Below, piece by piece: positions 14,876 through 20,995 of a stretch of DNA of 23,201 bases (position 1 is its first letter; each line of letters starts with the position of its first letter). Where the stretch lies: assembly GCA_030605745.1 (NCBI GenBank), contig JAUWHT010000361.1, positions 1-23,201 on the forward strand, read 5' to 3'. Position numbers and translations under genes: made by a program. This DNA comes from Pirellulales bacterium. Its GTDB lineage: Bacteria > Planctomycetota > Planctomycetia > Pirellulales > Thermoguttaceae. The notes beneath the pieces were generated by a model. It did not search any database, was not told the origin of the DNA, and saw only the letters and a program-made list of their open reading frames with translations.

Positions 14876-14917
14876 CCGGCGGGGACAGGTGCCTTGCAGG
14901 CAGTTCATCCCCGCCGG
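14876..14917. repeat. Nested stem-loop between the two small PEP-CTERM genes
   Basis: A perfect 10-bp outer stem CCGGCGGGGA/TCCCCGCCGG (14876-14885, 14908-14917) encloses an inner TGCC/GGCA hairpin (14890-14902). There is no T-run. It lies between the stop at 14864 and the next ribosome site (AAGGAA, 14925-14930), so it may set different mRNA stability for the two genes. Confidence 0.7.
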
Positions 14918-14935
14918 TCTGAATAAGGAAAAAAT

Positions 14936-15832
14936 ATGTTGAAAGCAAAGAACGTTGTAATTATCCTTGTGCTGGGATGCCTGATGCGGCCGGCCGCACA
15001 CGCGGCAACAACCGCTTGTCCGGTGGAGGCCGATACGCACATCCTCCACGGCCACGGCATCAACGGCGGCTATCCGGATTGTGGTGTAGCCAGAGCAACT
15101 AATTGGGTTGGAGCCAACGCCCTGTTTCGCTTTGACCTGTCGGGCCTTGAGGGATACGGGGCTGACGAGATCATTTCGGCCACCTTCAAAGTGTACACCG
15201 CTCAGGGCTCCGGCATGATGTCGCATCCGATGGCGCCGGCCGGCACGAGGCAGCGGGCCGAGGTCCTCGCGCTGCGGACCTGGGGATATAATCATCCTTA
15301 CAACGTGACCTTTTGGACAGAGGCCGGTACGGGCGATTATCAACACGGCTACATCGACGGGACCACGGAGACTCAAACGGGCCTGCCGAACATCTACGAC
15401 CCGGGCGATGTCGGCGGGGTTGACCCGTACTATTACGAGGATTGGGGGTTGAATCCGGGTAACCCCAGAACGATTCTCAGTCACGACACCGGTCCCTACA
15501 CCTGGGCGTCGGTGGACCTTACCGACTTCGTTAAGGCCTGGCTGCCCGGCGGCGATCTTGATGTCCCCAACAACGGCATCCGTATCCACGACCTGGGCGG
15601 ATGGAGCGGAAATCCCGATCCCGAGTTCCCGGAGGAGTACGAGTGGGGCTGGTACTTCTACACCAAGGATGTTGGTGGAGACATCCCTCTGGGCACCGAT
15701 CCACACCCTGGCCCCGGCTATGTCCCCCGCCTGGAGGTCGACATCATCCCCGAGCCGGCCTCCCTGGCGTTGCTCGTCGCGGGCAGCTTGGCGCTGCTGT
15801 GGAGACGCCGGAAGCGGCTGCGGACAACGTGA
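14936..15832 (+). CDS. PEP-CTERM secreted protein, DNRLRE-like
   Basis: 298 residues with a signal peptide (MLKAKNVVIILVLGCLMRPAAHA). The mature protein begins with VEADTHILHGHGINGGYPDCGVARATNW, then ALFRFDLSGLEGYGADEIISATFKVYT and WASVDLTDFVKAWLPGG. This is the strand order of DNRLRE-type domains: a repetitive 'D-x-x-L' start, 'LxRFDLS', then 'vDvTdxVxxW'. It ends with IPEPASLALLVAGSLALLW and RRRKRLRTT (271-298), a PEP-CTERM tag. The ATG at 14936 has AAGGAA upstream. It is cotranscribed with the gene before it unless the stem-loop between them stops transcription. The HGHG near the N-terminus could bind metal, but that is only a guess. Confidence 0.82.
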   Translation: MLKAKNVVIILVLGCLMRPAAHAATTACPVEADTHILHGHGINGGYPDCGVARATNWVGANALFRFDLSGLEGYGADEIISATFKVYTAQGSGMMSHPMAPAGTRQRAEVLALRTWGYNHPYNVTFWTEAGTGDYQHGYIDGTTETQTGLPNIYDPGDVGGVDPYYYEDWGLNPGNPRTILSHDTGPYTWASVDLTDFVKAWLPGGDLDVPNNGIRIHDLGGWSGNPDPEFPEEYEWGWYFYTKDVGGDIPLGTDPHPGPGYVPRLEVDIIPEPASLALLVAGSLALLWRRRKRLRTT

Positions 15833-15889
15833 GTCGACCGGCTCCGGCGAGGGCAGTCCAGCCGTAAGGTGTTTAGTGGCCGGTACTTA

Positions 15890-15981
15890 CGAAGATGCCC
15901 GAAAATTTCCTCGGCAGATCACTGAGCCCCTGGACAACCTGTTGGCCAATTGTTAGCTTGGTTGATGAGTATGAGTCTGAT
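15890..15981 (+). promoter_or_regulatory. Leader C with a diverged Fur-like box
   Basis: A more diverged relative of leaders A and B: CGAAAATTTCCTCGG lies about 65-70 bases before the box, the same spacing as in A and B. The box region TGATGAGTATGAGTCTGAT (15963-15981) shares TGAG..TGAGT.T with the boxes at 5805 and 5961. Its match to the E. coli Fur consensus is poor (about 10-11 of 19), so this is the weakest of the set. It precedes the six-gene run from DUF1559 to DUF4198. Confidence 0.4.
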
Positions 15982-16005
15982 ACGCAATTTCAATAAAGAG
16001 CGGCA

Positions 16006-16072
16006 GGGATTGGGGATTAGGGATTGGGGATTGGAATCACGCCTCCCAGATTAACTCTAATCCCTAATCCCC
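16006..16072. repeat. GGGATTR array with inverted partner; possible G-quadruplex
   Basis: Four units GGGATTG, GGGATTA, GGGATTG, GGGATTG (16006-16033) give four runs of at least three G separated by 3-4 bases, the standard G-quadruplex pattern. After 25 bases, two inverted units TAATCCC (16058-16071) follow. The 14 bases at 16012-16025 pair perfectly with 16059-16072. The hairpin lies between Fur-like leader C and the ribosome site of the DUF1559 gene. Confidence 0.8.
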
Positions 16073-16093
16073 TGTTTCCACTGAGGTATCGAG

Positions 16094-16987
16094 ATGACAG
16101 CCGACGCCGACAGGCCCCTACACGGTTTTACGCTTGTGGAGCTTTTGGTGGTGATTGCGATCATCGGCATCCTGATCTCGCTGCTGCTGCCGGCCGTTCA
16201 ATCGGCCCGCGAGGCGGCGAGACGAATGCAATGTGCGAACAACCTGAAACAGATTGCGCTAGCCGCGCATCTGTATGAAAACACCTACAAGCACGTGGTG
16301 CCCGCCCGCCTGGAGGGGGATTACGGCAGCACGTTTTTCATACTGCTGCCGTTTCTGGAGCAAGCGGCATCGTACGTGCAGTTCGATCCGGAGAAGGGCA
16401 TTCTGGATCCGGCGAATGGCGGCGTGGCCGAGACACGGATCCCCACATACCTTTGCCCGTCGATGGTCGAGCGGCGAAAAGTGCCGGATTTCGAGTGTAC
16501 GGGCGAATTCGGCGCACCGGGCAGTTACGCAGTCTGTACCGGAACCAAGCATACGCTGCTTCACCATACCGGTGTGATCATCAGGCCCGAAGAAGGGCCG
16601 ATACGTATTGTTCATATCAGAGACGGCACGTCAAACACCCTGATGTTCGGGGAGTTCGATTACGGGCTGAAAAACTTCTACTGGCAGGAGAACTGGCTGG
16701 GTTGCTCGCCGCCCAGACCGAACGAGAACGCCTGGGGGCACTCGCAGTGGGCGGTAGGGGTCCACGGGGGCGGATGGACCTGGGGATCGACATTCGGGTC
16801 GTTCAACCCCGACGAGTATATCCTCGGGCAGACATACCGTCACAACTTCCGCAGCGAGCATCCCGGCGGGGTCAACTTCGCCCTGGTCGATGGTTCGGTT
16901 CGATTCATCGGCGACACCATCGACGCCGACCTGCTGGATGACCTGGCTACGCGTGCCGGAGGAGAGGTGATTTCAGGTGACTATTAG
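16094..16987 (+). CDS. DUF1559 prepilin-leader protein
   Basis: 297 residues, the usual size of this planctomycete family. The pilin-type leader ends in HGFTLVELLVVIAIIGILISLLL with a regular Gly at -1 and Glu at +5. It is followed by the family signature SAREAARRMQCANNLKQIALAAH. The C-terminus has EHPGGVNFALVDGSVRFIGDTID, the H-X9-DG ending. Such proteins are processed by a prepilin peptidase and are thought to be surface or envelope pseudopilins; their job is unknown. The ATG at 16094 has GAGG 7 bases upstream. It overlaps the lipoprotein gene by 11 bases and heads a tightly packed run that ends with the DUF4198 gene. Confidence 0.92.
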   Translation: MTADADRPLHGFTLVELLVVIAIIGILISLLLPAVQSAREAARRMQCANNLKQIALAAHLYENTYKHVVPARLEGDYGSTFFILLPFLEQAASYVQFDPEKGILDPANGGVAETRIPTYLCPSMVERRKVPDFECTGEFGAPGSYAVCTGTKHTLLHHTGVIIRPEEGPIRIVHIRDGTSNTLMFGEFDYGLKNFYWQENWLGCSPPRPNENAWGHSQWAVGVHGGGWTWGSTFGSFNPDEYILGQTYRHNFRSEHPGGVNFALVDGSVRFIGDTIDADLLDDLATRAGGEVISGDY

Positions 16988-17450
16988 TACTACAATTCAA
17001 ACTCGGTGGTGTTTTCCTCACCTGTGGCGTGCCGGGGTGGTTGCTTGCCTGATACTGGCCGGTTGCAGCGGCCCGGAGGACTTGGAGAGGGTGGCCGTCG
17101 AAGGCAACGTTACCCTGGACGGGGCGCCATTGGCTAAGGGCACGATCCGCTTTGTGCCGCAACGGCCCGCCTACGGCCCCAGGGTCGGCGGGCCCATCGT
17201 GGACGGACGTTACAAGATCGAGCGCGCTGGGGGGCCGGTCGTTGGGACAATGTGTGTAGAGATTTGGCCGGACGAGAGCGACATGTTGCGCTACGCCCTC
17301 ACCCATCCAGCTAAACGCAGCAAACGCAGCGATGCCGAGTTTCTTGCAGACCAAATTCCTGCCCGGTACAACGACCAGTCGACCCTGGTGGTCGAAACAA
17401 CTGTCGAAGGTCCCAACGAGTTCGATTTCGAGTTGACAAGTGTTCAGTAA
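16977..17450 (+). CDS. Planctomycete lipoprotein of the 'VTLDGxPLxxGTIRF' family
   Basis: 157 residues. The lipobox LILAGC (Cys30) marks it as a lipoprotein. The mature part, VEGNVTLDGAPLAKGTIRFVP...GGPIVDGRYKIERAGGPVVGTMCVEI, is a transthyretin/carboxypeptidase-regulatory-like beta-sandwich very common in planctomycetes, often found next to DUF1559 genes. The start is GTG 16977, with GGAGGAGAGG in the last codons of the DUF1559 gene. The 11-base overlap implies coupled translation. The stop overlaps the next start by one base (TAATG). It is probably an outer-membrane or periplasmic partner of the DUF1559 protein (inference from neighbourhood). Confidence 0.85.
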   Translation: MTISTTIQTRWCFPHLWRAGVVACLILAGCSGPEDLERVAVEGNVTLDGAPLAKGTIRFVPQRPAYGPRVGGPIVDGRYKIERAGGPVVGTMCVEIWPDESDMLRYALTHPAKRSKRSDAEFLADQIPARYNDQSTLVVETTVEGPNEFDFELTSVQ

Positions 17451-18211
17451 TGATTGATATGGAATCTGCTGCAGAGTGCTACGACCGCGCGAAAACTCTC
17501 TACAAGGACGGGTCGCTTAAAGAGGCCCTCCGACTGGTTGAGAGTGCATTAGAGCATTACCCCGATGAAGGCCGGCTGTGGGAGATGCTTGGGATCACCC
17601 ACCATGCCCTGCGGGAATTTGCGCAGGCCACCTCGGCGCTGGAAACGGCCACCATGTTGGCGCCGCTGTCGCACGCCGCTCAGATTGCGCTGGCCAGTTG
17701 TTATCTGGTTAGCAAGCACCTCGAGCCGGCCAGATCCATTTATGAGCACCTGGCTTCGCTGCCCGACGTTCCTACGCACCTGTTGCCGAACCTGGCTGCG
17801 GGTCTGGGCCGCCTGGGTGAACTGCATCTGGCGCTGGACGTACACCGCGAGCGGGCACATCGGGAACCTGACTGTGATAAGCCGTTGTTTGCCGTGGCCC
17901 AGTATATGCACCGGCTTGGCTATCCCGTCGAACTGATCGTACCCATCGTGCAGAAGGCCCTCGAGCTTGCCCCAGATCGGATTCTGTACCGGGTTGATTT
18001 GGCGCTGCTGCTTCAGCAATGCGGCGACCACGAGCAAGCGTATCAGCTTCTGACCGCAGTGGTGCCGGACCAACTGGCGACCGTCCACTGCCCGCCCCGT
18101 TTGCACGGGCTGGTCAAAATCTTTGTTCTGGCGGGTGACGATGCGCGCTTGAACGTTTGTGAGTCCAAGCTGTCCGAAATTACCAAGAAACGAAAAGTGA
18201 CCGGACAATAA
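17450..18211 (+). CDS. Cytoplasmic TPR-repeat protein
   Basis: 253 residues without a signal peptide. TPR repeats start at once (AECYDRAKTLYKDGSLKEALRLVESALEHYPDEGRLWEMLGITHHALREFAQATSALETATMLAP is read as two units) and continue to about residue 215. The tail is basic (SEITKKRKVTGQ). TPR proteins act as scaffolds; the partner is unknown. The ATG shares its A with the stop of the lipoprotein gene (TAATG), so the two are translationally coupled, and the flavodoxin gene begins 21 bases after its stop. A role in assembling or regulating the exported proteins encoded beside it is plausible but not shown. Confidence 0.82.
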   Translation: MIDMESAAECYDRAKTLYKDGSLKEALRLVESALEHYPDEGRLWEMLGITHHALREFAQATSALETATMLAPLSHAAQIALASCYLVSKHLEPARSIYEHLASLPDVPTHLLPNLAAGLGRLGELHLALDVHRERAHREPDCDKPLFAVAQYMHRLGYPVELIVPIVQKALELAPDRILYRVDLALLLQQCGDHEQAYQLLTAVVPDQLATVHCPPRLHGLVKIFVLAGDDARLNVCESKLSEITKKRKVTGQ

Positions 18212-18232
18212 CAATGAAAGGAGAAGTTTTCA

Positions 18233-18751
18233 ATGGCAAATGTGCGACTATTCTACGGAAGTACGACCGGCAACACGGAGCGCGTGGCGGAATTGATCAA
18301 GGCGGAGATGGGCGACGCCCTCTCGTCGGTCACCAACATCGCCGGTGCGGCGCCCAGCGATCTGGCCTCTGCGGATGCTCTGATCCTCGGAGTTTCCACC
18401 TGGGAAGCCGGCGAACTCCAGCAGGACTGGGATTCCTTCTTTCCGAGTATAGATCAGATAGATTTCAGCGGTAAGAAGGTGGCCCTGTTCGGGCTGGGTG
18501 ACGGTGTGGGGTTTGGCGGCGAGTTCTGCAACGGACTCGGAACGCTTGCCGCAAAGGTCAAGCAGCGTGGTGGCGAGTTGGTCGGCTCCGTGTCCACGGA
18601 GGGCTATGAGTTCGACGATTCTTCTGCCGTTGAGGGCGATCAGTTTGTAGGCCTGGTCATCGACGAAGACAACCAACCGGAATTGACCGAAGACCGGGTC
18701 AAACAGTGGGTGCAAATCATTCAGCCTGCGTTGGCAGGTATTCATCCGTGA
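18233..18751 (+). CDS. fldA: Long-chain flavodoxin
   Basis: A 172-residue FMN electron carrier of the cytoplasm, long-chain type by length. The FMN phosphate loop is GSTTGNT (9-15). Trp57 in STWEAGELQQDWDSF stacks on the isoalloxazine. The second FMN loop is GLGDGVGFGGEFCNGLG (87-103), where the usual GDQ.GY is GDG.GF, so the common Tyr is Phe94. Flavodoxin replaces ferredoxin in many bacteria when iron is short, in keeping with the Fur-like boxes upstream and the ChaN and DUF4198 genes downstream. AAGGAG lies 10 bases before the ATG. Confidence 0.93.
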   Translation: MANVRLFYGSTTGNTERVAELIKAEMGDALSSVTNIAGAAPSDLASADALILGVSTWEAGELQQDWDSFFPSIDQIDFSGKKVALFGLGDGVGFGGEFCNGLGTLAAKVKQRGGELVGSVSTEGYEFDDSSAVEGDQFVGLVIDEDNQPELTEDRVKQWVQIIQPALAGIHP

Positions 18752-18807
18752 ACTCAGTGCGATTGCTGCCTACCACTGGCGTTAAGTGTAATAAAAGGTA
18801 CGATTCC

Positions 18808-19809
18808 ATGAAAATTTGCTGGCTGCTGGTTTTGCTGTTCGTGGCGACACGCCTCGTCGTTGCTGAAGACAACGATGGACGGTGCAGCTTTTGGGTCGAT
18901 ATGAATCGGGGCGAGCCGGTGCCATACGAAGACATTCTGGAGGACCTGGCGGGCGTCCGCGTCATCTATCTTGGCGAGTGTCATCGCCTTGAGCGCCACC
19001 ACCAGATCCAGGCGCAGATTCTTACCGACTTGGCGCAAAGGGGGCTGCCGTTGGTTCTTGGCTTGGAACAAATGGAGTCTTTTCAGCAGTCCACCCTTGA
19101 TCGGTACAACAAGGGGGAGATCGACTTCGATCAATTGGTGCAAGCCACCCGGTGGTCGGAACGTTGGCCGAATTGCCGACAGTACAGGCCGATCCTGGAA
19201 TCCGCCCGTAAATTCGGTGTGCCGATCCTGGCCCTGAATGCCAGAAAGGAAACGATTCGACAAGTCGCCCGCAGCGGTGGAATCGACAAAATGAATCCGC
19301 AGGCAAGGAAGGAACTCCCGCCGGATATTCAGCGGGAAGACCCACTTTACGAACAGCTATTGAACCTCCGGATGATGGTCCACATCGTGGCAACACCCGA
19401 ACGTTTGCGTCCGATGTTCGAGGCACAGATTTCCCGCGACGAAATGATGGCGTCCGTGCTGTGCTCATTTCTTCGGTCCCAACGGGGTCAAGGCCGGACG
19501 GCCATTGTGCTGTGCGGGTCGGGCCACGTCTCGTACGGTCTGGGAATGCCGGCCCGAGTTCGACGGCGACTGCCCGGCGTCAAAGACCGGATCATTCTGC
19601 TTTCCGAGAGCGGCGACGTTAAGCTTTCGACCAGAGAACAGGCCATGGCACGCGAGATTAACATCACGCACGAACAGTTACGTAACATCGACAAACCGAT
19701 TGCAGACTATCTGCATGCGACGAGTCTCAAACAGAAACCGATTCCACAGAGCAAAAAGAAGGAGAAAAAGAAATGTCACACGAAAGAATCCGTACGCTCG
19801 CCATCCTAA
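18808..19809 (+). CDS. ChaN-like, haem/iron-associated exported protein
   Basis: 333 residues. A signal peptide (MKICWLLVLLFVATRLVVA) precedes a ChaN/Tiki-type domain: VIYLGECHRLERHHQIQ (Glu57, His59, His64, His65), LVLGLEQMESFQQSTLDRY, WPNCRQYRPILESARKFGVPILALNA and IVLCGSGHVSYGLGMPARVR near the C-terminus. These match the family's GE-H, E, LNA and GxGH motifs. ChaN proteins bind haem and are often iron-regulated. No lipobox Cys follows the signal peptide, so it is probably soluble in the periplasm. The ATG at 18808 has AAAAGG at 9 bases; an in-frame upstream GTG at 18706 would run through the flavodoxin end. Its Lys-rich tail overlaps the DUF4198 start by 37 bases. Confidence 0.85.
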   Translation: MKICWLLVLLFVATRLVVAEDNDGRCSFWVDMNRGEPVPYEDILEDLAGVRVIYLGECHRLERHHQIQAQILTDLAQRGLPLVLGLEQMESFQQSTLDRYNKGEIDFDQLVQATRWSERWPNCRQYRPILESARKFGVPILALNARKETIRQVARSGGIDKMNPQARKELPPDIQREDPLYEQLLNLRMMVHIVATPERLRPMFEAQISRDEMMASVLCSFLRSQRGQGRTAIVLCGSGHVSYGLGMPARVRRRLPGVKDRIILLSESGDVKLSTREQAMAREINITHEQLRNIDKPIADYLHATSLKQKPIPQSKKKEKKKCHTKESVRSPS

Positions 19810-20654
19810 GTGTTTGCATGGGGTTAGGCGTCTCCGGCGCCTCGGCCCATACCACGTGGATCCAGAGCACGGACTATCGGCTCGAAGAGCCGGGGGCGAC
19901 CAGGGTGTTTCTCAACTGGGGGCATCATCTGCCCATTGACGATCCGATCTCGCACGAACAGATCAAGAACATCGTGCTCTACACCCCCGACGGCCGGCGC
20001 ATTGCCCAGACCATCAAGCCAGGCAAGTCGTACCATCCCACCATCCTGGAGCTTGACAAACCGGGGTCATATGTCGCCGGCTTCGAGATGAAGCCCGGCT
20101 ACTACACCATGTACGTCAGCCGCAACGACAAGAAGGTGTATCACAAGCGTGCCTCAATGAGCGAACTGGCCGACGAGGCCACCCGCATCATCTTCTCGGT
20201 TTACTACTCGCAGTTCGGCAAGGTGCTTTTGGACGCGGGGCCGGGCGACGACACGGCGCTGCGGCCGATTGGCCACGGCCTGGAAATCGTCCCTGAGACT
20301 CATCCGGCCAGGCTCGCACCGGGAGATACTTTCCGCTTCCACGTGCTGCGGGACGGAAAACCCCTTGATGGGCCAGCGACCCTCGACGTCAGTTACCTGG
20401 GTTACTCGACTGGTATAGACGATTTCTACATCAAGAACCGCTCGCTCTCCGGCGGGCACGGCTCATTCGACGTTTTCAAAGCCGGGGTCTGGTACGTGCG
20501 CGTAAAAACCAAGGCACCGGCCACGCCTGAACAGAAAGGAAAGTGCCAAGGGCTGACTCACACCGCCACCCTCGTCTTCCAGGTGGATGAAACACTCCGG
20601 GAATTCAGCACTGTGGGAGGCGACTCTGTGGGAGGCGACTCTGTCGGCGACTGA
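19773..20654 (+). CDS. DUF4198 periplasmic protein (NikM-like metal-uptake family)
   Basis: 293 residues. A signal peptide (1-25, ending GASA) would leave His26 at the mature N-terminus (HTTWIQSTDYRLEEPG), the AH-start typical of DUF4198/NikM-type proteins, where the first His can help bind a metal ion. Later marks are LEIVPETHPARLAPGDTFRFHVLRDGKPLDG and LTHTATLVFQV near the C-terminus. The family is found with TonB-dependent or ECF metal uptake systems; none is in this window. The ribosome site AAGGAGAAAAAGAA lies inside the ChaN end. The last residues TVGGDSVGGDSVGD come from a 15-base tandem duplication (20611-20640). It closes the plus-strand operon. Confidence 0.85.
   Translation: MSHERIRTLAILSVCMGLGVSGASAHTTWIQSTDYRLEEPGATRVFLNWGHHLPIDDPISHEQIKNIVLYTPDGRRIAQTIKPGKSYHPTILELDKPGSYVAGFEMKPGYYTMYVSRNDKKVYHKRASMSELADEATRIIFSVYYSQFGKVLLDAGPGDDTALRPIGHGLEIVPETHPARLAPGDTFRFHVLRDGKPLDGPATLDVSYLGYSTGIDDFYIKNRSLSGGHGSFDVFKAGVWYVRVKTKAPATPEQKGKCQGLTHTATLVFQVDETLREFSTVGGDSVGGDSVGD
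20611..20652. repeat. 15-base tandem repeat in the DUF4198 3' end
   Basis: Two exact copies of CTGTGGGAGGCGACT (20611-20625, 20626-20640) are followed by a partial third, CTGTCGGCGACT. It encodes the repeated VGGDS at the C-terminus and keeps the frame. Confidence 0.85.
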
Positions 20655-20698
20655 AACAGGTTGGTGATCCGGTCGTCAACTTGTCTACACAACATCCC

Positions 20699-20737
20699 AC
20701 AAAGCCGCGACCGGTGGTCGCGCCTACAAAGCCGCGA
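20699..20737. repeat. Direct repeat flanking a small hairpin
   Basis: ACAAAGCCGCGA occurs at 20699-20710 and 20726-20737. Between and across them lies CGCGACC/GGTCGCG (20706-20712, 20716-20722) with a 3-base loop. It lies between two convergent genes, so the hairpin could end transcripts, though no T-run is seen. Confidence 0.55.
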
Positions 20738-20759
20738 GTGGAACACAACCCCTTCGGTT

Positions 20760-20971
20760 CTAGGGAGTGAGGACTTCAAGCTCGTCAAACCGCTCGAAGT
20801 GCAACCGGTCGAAAGTGTAGATTCTCGCCACGCCGTTGCCGAGTATTGTGGCGGCAAGCTGGACGTCGAAGATGCCGGCGCCGCTCACCGGATGTTGCCG
20901 GCGCGGCACACCGCGTGCTGTTCCGATTCTTCATAAACTGGAAATGTAGCAACCAGTGGTATCGTGTCAAC
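20760..20971 (-). pseudogene. Decayed PIN-domain (VapC-type) toxin remnant
   Basis: On the minus strand, one frame ending at the TAG at 20760-20762 gives SGAGIFDVQLAATILGNGVARIYTFDRLHFERFDELEVLTP. This is the C-terminal half of a PIN domain (usual pattern 'GxxIHDAxLAAxxLexGvxxiyTFNxxDFxRFxgleVlxP'). The conserved HDA and TFN/DF read FDV and TFD/HF here. Just upstream, another frame gives IPLVATFPVYEESEQHAV, like the preceding PIN segment, so a frameshift lies near 20890-20900. The N-terminal half with the first catalytic Asp, and any vapB, are absent. The remnant stops next to the end of the GspE-N gene. The assignment is by motif memory. Confidence 0.65.
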
Positions 20972-20995
20972 GTCACCTGTTTTCGGCGCGGGACC

